This document shows positions 55,868 to 64,000 of a stretch of DNA of 64,000 bases, piece by piece (position 1 is the stretch's first letter; the number at the start of each line of letters is the position of its first letter). The stretch covers positions 93,270,295 through 93,334,294 of the forward strand of contig CM066327.1 of assembly GCA_033807775.1 (NCBI GenBank). The letters run 5' to 3'. The translations under genes were made by a program, and so were the position numbers. This DNA comes from Saussurea involucrata (taxonomy: Eukaryota > Streptophyta > Magnoliopsida > Asterales > Asteraceae). The notes below the pieces were generated by a model. The model did not search any database. It was not told the origin of the DNA and saw nothing but the letters and a program-made list of their open reading frames with translations.

Positions 55868-56299
55868 ATTTATGTATTGTGCCCTTCGGTTCTTCTGCGT
55901 TTTAGCACCCCCTTCCAACTGTCTTTCTAATTCTTTCCAAAGATCGTGCGCTGTTTCGCATGCATCTAAGGATTGAAAAAGTTCGTTGGGGATTGCCATG
56001 ATCAATATTCTTTTTGTTTTCTGTGCAACTTCATCTTATGCCTTATCTTCATCTGACCATTCTCCTTTTGGCTTAGGTTTTTGATGTTCAGGGATTTCAA
56101 GAGATTCAACAGTAACTGGTACTCGTGGTACTATTATCATGGGAACTTGAGGAGGGTTGTAAAGATATTATACGAGAGTTTTTTCAGTAACCTCGAAGAA
56201 ATGGATCATTCTTATCTTCCATTGAGGATACTCATCTCGAAGGAGAGTAGGAGGCTTGGTTAGTGAACCAGCAGTGAAAAAGTTATTTGTATTTGTCAT
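55868..56299 (-). pseudogene. gag: gag of element C, N-terminal part
   Basis: ATG at 56297-56299 (MTNTNNFF), right of the A+B block. It encodes the start of the UBN2-type Gag domain (SLTKPPTLLRDEYPQWKIRM, DACETAHDLWKELERQLEGG). Stops at about 56169 and 56039 interrupt it. It continues at 30286, after the duplicated ATTTA, with KASATT and CRKSGIHRT motifs in the same frame. It would take part in particle assembly. Confidence 0.9.
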
Positions 56300-56577
56300 T
56301 GTAAGAGTTTCGAAGGTTTTGAAAAGATAATATGACGAAAGAGTATGAGTCTGATGATCTTGAAGGTTTTCTGGGTTTTAACAGTTTCCAGAGTGCACTT
56401 TAATGGAGTTTTAACCTGAAAAAAAATAGTTTCTTTTGAGAATACCACTTTTGAATAAATCGAAAAATGATAGGAAAACAGAACCTTTTCAACGAAATGA
56501 AGAACAGGTTAAAACAGAATGATGTCTATCACAAATCTTGTAACAAAGAGGATCACTTGATATTAAAAATCAAGGAA
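56300..56577. other. Leader of element C between primer site and gag
   Basis: Untranslated leader, A-rich on the plus strand, with no repeat or gene recognised. Confidence 0.6.
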
Positions 56578-56590
56578 GGCTCTGATACCA
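56578..56590 (-). other. Primer-binding site of element C (tRNA-iMet)
   Basis: The minus strand reads TGGTATCAGAGCC, a perfect 13-base match to the initiator tRNA-Met 3' end, two bases from the LTR. Confidence 0.94.
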
Positions 56591-56592
56591 AT

Positions 56593-56985
56593 TGTTGGTT
56601 CCCGTTTTGCTTAGACAAGATTAGCAGATCTACTAGTTCGAGTTTATGTTTGATGCGGAAGCGTATTTAAAGAACTAACAGATATGTTTGATAGATTTAG
56701 AACACACAATATAAAGAAACTGTATTTTAAGAACAAAATGATATCTTGAAGATTACTGTCGTTCGATATATAATAAGAACACCAAGAACAGATTAAGAAC
56801 TGTTTGGTGTGTGTGAGAGAGTGTAATGCTAAATAGGTTTGACGATATAAAGCATAAGCATGAAACTCAGATTCTTCGTTAAGTTCTTAAGATTGTTAAG
56901 GAAGATCTCAACAAGAGACTTCCTTTTATACTACTCTAGGGGACCATAAAGCATGAGCTACTGTTGATCGGACGGCATGAATAGT
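56593..56985 (-). repeat. 5' LTR of element C, interrupted by element D
   Basis: Begins TGTTGGTTCCCG. From 56815 it matches window positions 8-177 nearly perfectly, TATA box at 56922-56930. The match breaks at ATAGTTGTA (56981-56989), where D begins; the remaining ~430 bp are expected beyond D. Confidence 0.9.
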
Positions 56986-57512
56986 TGTAAGTCCAGGATT
57001 CAGTCTTACAATCAATATATCAATGTATGAAACATTAATTGAGAAGTAATATGATCAAACCAATTGTATTCAATGAAGAACAGATTTACAGATCTTAGAG
57101 AGAGAGTATCTCAAAGATTACAAAATATGAATACAAATATATGCGGGAGAATCAATTAGCAATGTAGTGCTAACCACTATATATACTGCAACGGAAATAT
57201 TAAAGCTACTGTACAAATATGAAAGACTAATAAGAACAATACACGTGTCCTAATTAGTTAACCAAAATACAAAGTAAAGTATCTAGTTATAAGTTCTGAA
57301 CATGTTGTTCAGAACTTCTGAACATAATTCTGATTAAGCATCTCAGAACTTCTGGCTCTTCTTCTCAGACATCTGACTCTTCTTCTCAGACTTCTGTACT
57401 TGGTAATCTTTCAAAGCTTTCGTAGTCAGAACTCTGACTCTTCTCTTCAGAACTTCTGAGCCTTCTTATCAGAATTCAATACTTGGTTTATTGACAAAAC
57501 TCAGATCTAACA
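56986..57512 (-). repeat. 3' LTR of element D
   Basis: 527 bp by end signals (TG...CA) and the polypurine tract; the partner LTR lies outside the window, so the left boundary rests on the break in C's LTR. TATA-like TATATATAGTGG on the minus strand near 57176-57184, with ACACGTGT near 57242. Many copies of CAGAACTTCTGA lie in 57295-57480. Confidence 0.82.
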
Positions 57513-57524
57513 ATCTCTCCCTTG
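57513..57524 (-). other. Polypurine tract of element D
   Basis: The minus strand reads CAAGGGAGAGAT before TGTTAGATC. It overlaps nothing and lies 3 bp after the ORF3 stop. Confidence 0.85.
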
Positions 57525-57527
57525 TTG

Positions 57528-60500
57528 TCAAATAAACTTATACTTTGTATCACCAAGCTCTTTCAATGCAGGAACAATTTTTTGTAACATCACATTTCTC
57601 TGAGTAAGTCTCTTGTCAATTCTATCAATAATTTCCTGAATAGTTTCAACTTGCTGAGTGATCACTTCTTGAGTCATATTAGCTTGCTTCACCTTCAGCA
57701 CCTTTTTCTCCAAATTATGCTTGATGAATCTCAAAGTTCCAGAGCTATATTTTGCAGTCTCCTTTGCTCTGAAAAAGATCTTTTCACTCTTGTTTTTCAA
57801 AAATACTCCCAATTCTGGATGTCTGCACACACTTCCAGTTCTTAATACTTGCTTCTGATCATGATCTGTGATGGGTCTTGAAAGATAGACACCTGGCCTT
57901 TGTAAATACAGAGCTATTTGGAAATCTGTATAACAATGCCATCTTAGGATGTAAAACATAGCTTCAATCACTGCACTCCTTGCCTTCCTTTCATTCTTAT
58001 CTTTGCTTGATTCTTTGAAGCACAACATACTGTGTAGTCTGTAGAAATCCATTACTGATAGCTTTTCAAAGTCTGCATCAGTAAAATAGTACACCTTTCC
58101 ATCTTCTCTCAATACATCAAAGGATAAGTATTCTTGCTTTCTGAACTGCTTGATCTTTAATTCTCTGATCCCAGTGATTAGAAAATATGAATACACATCT
58201 TTCTTTGGTTTTCCAAGACATCTTGACTTCTCAGCCAACCAGATCTGAGTCTCTTTTGGTTTGTCATGATATACACTTAGAAAGTTTACTTCACTTGGAT
58301 TAAAGAAGTTTGGCAGATCAAACTCCAGAAAATACCCATTCACATCTACAGATCTTTCATCTTCTTTTGGTTCTGACTGTTCAGGTTGATCAATACTCGT
58401 CATTTGATCATTCTGAGGAGTTGTCTTTTGAATTTCTTCTTCAATTTCTTCTGAAAAGACCTCATTCACCTCATATTCTGCTGGAAACACAAAATCACTA
58501 TGCAGCATCTTTTTAGGATTTACTTCTGACAAAAGCCATTCACCACACTTTCTGATCTTATTTCTGAGACTTAATTTTCTTTTTATAGATTTCACACATC
58601 TCTTCCCCAGACTTTTTCTTTCAGATACAGAAAATCCTTCCATTCCATTTAGTAACCAACTCAAAGTTGCATCACTATACTTTACCAAATCCTTCAATCT
58701 GAATAGTTCAAGTCTTTCATGAATTGTATATGCAAAGCCTTATGATACCATTCCTTCATTTATAAACCCTTTCTCATGTACACCAATCCCTGGAATCATC
58801 TCTGGACAGCTTAAGTTGCATTTCTCCTTTCTTCCTTCAATAGCCAGTTGAAAATCATACAAGTACATGTTTCTGACATAAATGCCCAGAAGTCTTCTAC
58901 ATTCAATCTCTACCCAGGCTTCTTCAGTACTGGCAAAGAACTTAACGAGAAAGATCTGATCTACAAGAGTTAATCTGGGGAAATCAAAACTTGATAAGGA
59001 AACCTTTACATCTTTTTCTTTCAATACTTCCAATTTTACATACTTTAGACCATCAAATTCTTCTGTTTGAAACATCAACACTTTCTCAATCCTTTTCTGA
59101 ATGTGCAGCCTTGAGTCAGGAATTCTAAATCTGTTTGAGGCTTCTGCATAAATCATCTGAGATTTTCCATCCATGAAACCGTCAACATTGTTTAACAAAA
59201 CTTCATATTCTCCTTCTTTGTGATAAAGATTCTCATATGTCTCTTCTGGAAAGATGTCGTCATGAAAATGTTTAGCAAGTGGTACATCACTTAATTCTAG
59301 AATAAAGTCACATATAGGTTTCTCTAACATTGGTAGATTAATCTTAGGGATTTCAATTGGATTTCTGAATAGATATTCTGAGGGCATGAAGTATTCTTTG
59401 ACTCTTTCATATTCTCCTATATTGTCAGCAATATCATCAACATAGTTAAAATAGAATTCCTCTTGAAATTTCTGAGAATATCCAACTGAACTATCTTCTT
59501 TTCCCATCAGATCAATAGGTCTTACCACCTTCACAGTTTTTTGAATATTCTGAACATTAAGTGCTCTGACTAACTCACTGTGCATCATTCTGATCAAAAT
59601 CTCATTCAATCTCCTTTCTTCCAGTTCAGAGTTCAACAAGCCAACTCTGACATATGGGACAATATCTGTACAAGTGTTCACAACCACTAATCTTTCATCT
59701 ATTTCCTCTGACCCCAAAACAGGTTCCTCAATAGCTTCAGTTTCATCAGAATTAACTTCCATCTCGGTGTCTAAATTCAATTCTTCTGTTTTATCAGAAT
59801 CACAACCATCTATGCTTTCCACCTCCATTTCCTCTGTATCTGAACTATCTGAGTATCCACTGTCTTTACAATTTCTTCTGTCTGAACTTTTGTGTTCTTT
59901 GTACTGACTAAGTGCATATCTGCTATTTCAAAATCTTCTATGCCAATATCATCATCAGAACTCAATCTTTGCCTTTTCTCCCCCTTTTGATGATCATGAG
60001 GTTCATTATCATCAAACTTCCTCTTTGAGTTCTGACCAGTAACACCTTCAGGTTCAGCTTCTGCTAGTGGAATAAGATCAAGAGGCTTTGAAGTTGAAGC
60101 CATAGATACACTCAGTGCTTTAAATACAGAATCTTGCATACTCTGCATTTGTTTCAACAGATCTTTTTGAAATTCAGACATTATATCATTGATCTCCTTT
60201 TTATGAGATTCCAAGGATATCTTCACATTATCTATCTTAGTTTCAACAGATATCAATTTTCCCTCCAACATATCTTTCAATCCTTTCACCTCATCATTTA
60301 GTCCATCCACTTTTTTCTCCAATTTTTCAAATTTTTCCCCCATCTCCTTGTGTTGATTCTGAATCTTTTCAAATTCAGAAGAGTATAACTGTGAACCTGA
60401 ACCAACAGATGGTCCAGTTTTCATGTGCCCAGAGGGCTCATGGCCTGTAGATAACGCGAAGTCATCTTGTACAACAGATGCACGTTTAAATGAGGCTTTT

Positions 60501-62212
60501 GAAATGTTCACCTCACCAGGACTTCCATCCAATCCTCGACGCCCAATATTAGGTATGTCTATGAATGTTGTGTCAGGAATACGAAATTCCTGATTTGTGC
60601 AAGTGTTAGAAGGAATTTCAGGCTCAATGTGGATAGGACTGTGATATCCAGACTCAATGTGATGAAAAACGGGTTGGGATTTATCACCTCCCTCCAAATG
60701 AGTTTGGGATGGTTCCTCTGATTTATGTGAAACTGTAGCATGTTGAAGTGCTTCTGAGTGGGTATGGATGGGTTGTTCAAGTTCCACCACTAGGTCCATG
60801 GTGTTTGTTTCAATATTGGACACCAAGAATTGTGAACCAATAGCAGATGTGGTTACCTGGTTAAGATTAGCTAGTATAGAGGCATCTTTTTCTGTTTGAA
60901 CCTCTGGTGACATTCTCTCATCCTCACCACCCTCATTCTGTTTTTCCTCACATATTCTAACCGAGCTCTCAGAATTTTGCCCCTCATTTCTCTCAGAATG
61001 TTCAACCATTTGAACATCCTCCCCCTCTCTAACTTGACTAGACCCCTCACCTCCCTTCTCAGGTTGGTCCTCATGGGTATGGATTTGAGGTATTTCAATT
61101 CCCATAGAGGTGCAATATGCTTTTAAAATCTCACTCTCCCTTGGTATGTAATTCCTAAGTGATTTTGGCAAAACTTTATGATTAGGATAATTCTCAATAT
61201 TAGTAACTGAAGACATCTTACCCAAATAGAAAGTAGGACCATGCTATTCATTTGATCTTCTTGAAATGGTTCTGTTTTCTTGCATTGCATACCATATCAC
61301 AATTGGCCAATACCTTATGTAAGGTATGTATGCCAGAGGAGTATCCTTTGTCTTCTTTTGAATAGCTTTCTGATTTTTCTCAAAAGTGTTCTTCATGTTT
61401 TCCCAAAGTATAGCAGTGTAATCATAATGCCTATTTTTCACTAAACCCTGAAAGATTTGAAGAATCTGTTTTGAACCTTGATCTGCAGAGCTATTCTTTG
61501 CTGACAAGCATTTATTCACCACACGAAAGAAACATGCCCAAATAGGTGGCAATTTGTTCCTTCTGAACAAAGTAAGGGTCCTCAATCCTTCATTATATCC
61601 TAACTTCATAAACTCTGCAATTAGTTCCTCTATTAAAGGTGAGTCTTCAAAATCTGACCTTCTTTGTATATCATCTTTCTCTAGAAGATTTAACATTTCT
61701 CTTAGTGCAGAGATTGATAAAGCAAATGTTACTCCACCAATTTCAGATACAAACTTGTTGTCTTCTAACCTAAGATGTCTCCACCATTGTTGAATATACT
61801 GAATAGGAACTGTTTTGCTTCTTGTAAACCATTTCCTGTAAGGATGATACTTGAATAATTCCATGATGATTATGTGTTCAGGCTTAAATCTACTCTCCTC
61901 AAATAGTAAAACACAATTATTTTCTGATAACTTTAACCATTCACCTTCAGGTACAACCCTTTCCACTAAAATTGGTCTATTTGACATAATCGACCCTACA
62001 GCACTCTGTTCATGTTCAACATTTATGTTTACCTCATCTGCATTTCCTTCTGATTCAGCCATTTGTTCATCTTCTTCATTTATTTCATCATTTCCTATTG
62101 CTTCTTCCTCAACAGCTCTATTTTGCACTTCATCATTATCTGAATCGGATGAATCCATCAAAGACTTAGTAGAATGCAAAGATATTTGACCACTTCTTCG
62201 AAATCCAGACAT
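57528..62212 (-). pseudogene. ORF3 of element D
   Basis: Largest ORF3 here, about 1560 codons. ATG at 62210-62212 (MSGFRRSGQI). Acidic start, N-terminal domain (FMKLGYNEGLRTLTLFRRNK, LPPIWACFF, KCLSAKNSSADQGSKQIL, YDYTAILWENM) clearly related to C and A/B; a long Glu/Ser/His-rich stretch; coiled coil (KFEKLEKKVDGLNDEVKGLK, about 60340-60150); NLS-like clusters SKRKFDD and EKRQRL (59962-60031); acidic repeats; then a ~750-residue C-terminal region found only in D. Breaks: TAG at 61244, a one-base shift at about 59880 in an A-run (two frames overlap 59828-59810), TAA at 58740. All downstream parts keep long open frames, so the breaks are recent. No signal peptide or membrane helix is evident. 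Function unknown. Confidence 0.75.
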
Positions 62213-63154
62213 GATTTAAGAAGAAAGCAAACTCAAAGAACTCTGGATTGATTCGTATCTCACTTTTCACTCTGAAATGTGAAAGAATTTGAAATAGGGA
62301 TTTTAAGACCTATTTAAAATCCGCGAAGTTGAAAGGTTTGACGGAAAAGCGAGGTCAAAGTTATAACGGAGTCAACACGTTTGAAATGCCACAGAAGATT
62401 TAAATGAAATGCGTGGCATAATCAACCAAATATGAAGCTGACACGTGTTATATGATAGAATATTGACACAAGTCAAAGATTTGAATAACACGCTCAAAAG
62501 ATTGTCTTTCCTTTATCAGAGATCTGAGTATTCTACTCAGAGTTCTGAGTCCATGATTCAGAAGAATTTTCCTTGTAACCAAGATTTATTTAAAATCAAC
62601 TTCTGACAAATGTAAAAACTTTAATTAATCAGAAGAGGTTTGAACAGATAGAAAAACAATTTATCATCAGAATACTGTTCACAAAATGATTATTTAAAGA
62701 AAATCATTTAAAATTCAGATATAGTTTGAACAAGAAGAAAAAAAAATTATCATTAAAAGCTTGTTCTTCTTAGAATGATCAGAGATAAGAAATGAACACA
62801 AACCTTTTTAGCATCATGATATGATTTCCAAAAGATTTTGATTCTCCCCTTGACTTTAGCATGTACTTGACCATATATGATACATAAAGATGAGGTCGAA
62901 AAAAATAGAAAAAAAATAATCCACAAGATTGAAGTATTTGTATTTCTCATAAATAAATTTTTGAAAGATAGATTTCTGAAGTATTGACTCAGAATCTCTG
63001 ACCTTAAGACTCAGAAGTTCTGAACTCAAGACTCAGAAGTTCTGAGCTTAAGAGTCAGAAGTTCTGAACTTAAGAATCAGAGTTCTGGGTACACTACTCA
63101 GACAATTTTACTTGGAAAAATTTAACATTTTATTTTTAAGAAACACAAATATTT
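62213..63154. other. Spacer between pol and ORF3 of element D
   Basis: No gene. It contains promoter-like boxes (62310-62448, separate entry) and, at 62980-63090, at least four copies of TCAGAAGTTCTGA-type palindromes separated by CTTAAGA or CTCAAGA. The short frame 62753-62950 has no recognisable product. Confidence 0.6.
62310..62448 (-). promoter_or_regulatory. Candidate internal promoter for ORF3 of element D
   Basis: G-box ACACGTGT (62441-62448), then a TATA-like TTTTAAATAG (62310-62319) on the coding strand, about 100 bp before the ORF3 ATG. The TATA box is weaker than in A, B and C. Confidence 0.42.
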
Positions 63155-64000
63155 TCAATTAGTCAGATTAAGCATTCCTATTTTACATATGAGAAAAGAA
63201 AACCTTTTGTGATCAAGAGGCTTTGTGAACAAGTCAACCAATTGATACTTTGTATGCACAAAGTGCATCTCTATAGTTCCTTTTTCCACATAGTCCTTTA
63301 TAAAATGATACCTCACATCTATGTGTTTAGTCTTTGAATGTTGAACAGGATTTTGAGTAATGGAAATTGCAATTTCTGAGTCACAATAGATGGGAACTTT
63401 GTTGAGCTGATATCCATAATCCATGAGTTGTGTTCTCATCCACAAAGTTTGAGAGCAAGCAGCAGCAGCAACAACATACTCTGCCTCAGCAGTTGAAGTG
63501 GACACACAATTCTGTTTCTTTGATGCCCAACTCACTATCTTATCCCCCAAAAAATGACAAGCACCAGAAGTAGTTTTTCTGTCCAACCTACTTCCTGCAT
63601 GATCAGCATCAGTGAAAGCAGTCAATTTGAAGTCAGTTTCTTTTGGATACCATAAACCTAGATCAGGTGATCCTTTGAGATATCTTAAAATCCTTTTGAC
63701 AGCCAACATATGTGATTCTTTTGGTTTAGATTGAAATCTAGCACAGAAACAAGTAGAAAACATGATATATGGCCTACTTGCAGTCAGATAAAGTAAAGAT
63801 CCAATCATGCCTCTATAGAGTTTGATATCTGCTGAAACACCTTTGAGATCAGCATCTAACTTTATGTTTGTTGCCATAGGTGTTCTCATAGAAGCACAAT
63901 CAGACATTTTGAACTTTTTCAGAATGTCTCTGACATATTTTTCTTGATTTAGAAAAAATACCACTTGGTAATTGTTTGACTTGAAGACCAAGGAAAAAAT
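63155..64000 (-). pseudogene. pol: pol of element D: end of RT and RNase H, cut by the window edge
   Basis: Copia RT connection and RNase H: GMIGSLLYLTASRP, HMLAVKRILRYLKGSPDLGL, FTDADHAGSRLDRKTTSG, STAEAEYVVAAAACSQ, VPIYCDSEIAISI, QHSKTKHIDVRYHF, end FTKPLDHKRFSFLI. An extra T near 63950 shifts the frame just upstream of NQEKYV (the sequence before it reads FFLGLQVKQ in another frame). One residue seems lost in the CDSxSA motif (CDSEIA). The natural stop is at 63155. RT catalytic motifs and everything upstream lie beyond the window. Confidence 0.9.

Larger units (their letters stand above)
1..56985 (-). mobile_element. Element C: old Sirevirus-type Ty1/copia retrotransposon, the backbone of the nest
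   Basis: Reading the minus strand, the order is 5' LTR, tRNA-iMet primer site, gag, protease, integrase, reverse transcriptase/RNase H, a spacer, ORF3, polypurine tract and 3' LTR, the layout of a Sirevirus. The element is split by E, F, G, H and the A+B block; at each junction the same five bases (one mismatch for G) flank the insert and the C reading frame resumes on the other side. Excluding the inserts about 14.4 kb of C lies in the window. The left edge cuts the 3' LTR, and D interrupts the 5' LTR at 56986. Coding parts are fairly well preserved for so heavily disrupted an element: one pol segment is open for 842 codons. Confidence 0.9.
56986..64000 (-). mobile_element. Element D: third Sirevirus lineage, 5' part outside the window
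   Basis: 3' LTR at 56986-57512, polypurine tract, ORF3 to 62212, spacer, pol end from 63155 to the window edge. All are on the minus strand. LTR ends are TGTAAGTCC and ATCTAACA. Its proteins differ from A/B and from C, but the gene order is the same. The target duplication on the left should be ATAGT. Confidence 0.88.

Noticed and set aside
62753..62950. Short secreted peptide in the D spacer (hydrophobic start)
   Set aside because: A 65-codon frame in AT-rich spacer; the apparent signal peptide reflects T-rich codons.
1..64000. Host gene, rRNA or tRNA
   Set aside because: Every long frame belongs to a retrotransposon, and the tRNA-like matches are 12-18 nt primer sites, not genes.

Overview
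The window is plant nuclear repeat DNA. No host gene was recognised; almost every base can be assigned to LTR retrotransposons nested in one another. The elements are mostly Ty1/copia of the Sirevirus type, with one Ty3/gypsy element. The size of the nest, plant tRNA-iMet and tRNA-Asp primer sites, G-box/TATA promoters and the style of the proteins point to a large-genome eudicot. Asteraceae is my best guess, at moderate to low confidence, because I recognise the protein style but could not search.

Layout. The backbone is one old minus-strand Sirevirus (C). It has its 3' LTR at 1-604 (cut by the left edge), a third gene (ORF3) at 786-8463, pol in pieces between 9915 and 27540, gag in pieces at 27552-30286 and 55868-56299, a primer site at 56578-56590 and part of its 5' LTR at 56593-56985. 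Into it have been inserted: E (5404-8206, TSD GCTTC), F (12680-18521, TSD CCATG), G (18833-26177, TSD GCAGG/GTAGG), a plus-strand solo LTR H (26387-27355, TSD AACTT), a 25.6-kb block A+B (30287-55867, TSD ATTTA) and D (from 56986 past the right edge, in C's 5' LTR).

A (30287-43501) and B (43502-55867) are two copies of one Sirevirus family in the same orientation. They share a single outer pair of target-site duplications, with a truncated LTR between them. Each has gag, pol and ORF3, all carrying stops or frameshifts. D is a third Sirevirus lineage (ORF3, pol end). E and F are related short-LTR elements that lack pol and keep a coiled-coil, gag-like ORF. G is a non-autonomous gypsy element with gag and protease only.

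How the parts work together. In A, B, C and D, pol is followed by about 0.9-1.5 kb of spacer holding an ACGTGTC/G-box and a TATA-like box on the coding strand, then ORF3, the polypurine tract and the 3' LTR. ORF3 shares a layout in the three lineages: N-terminal globular domain, basic NLS-like cluster, coiled coil, acidic or low-complexity stretches and a C-terminal domain. A and B also share a 139-nt intron-like gap in ORF3 that keeps frame. At the gag-pol boundary A, B, C and F all show WVPK, a stop codon, then a pyrimidine-rich run ending in GCAG. The most interesting material is this apparent expression system of a separate promoter plus splicing, and two arrays of hairpins with covarying stems in F and G.
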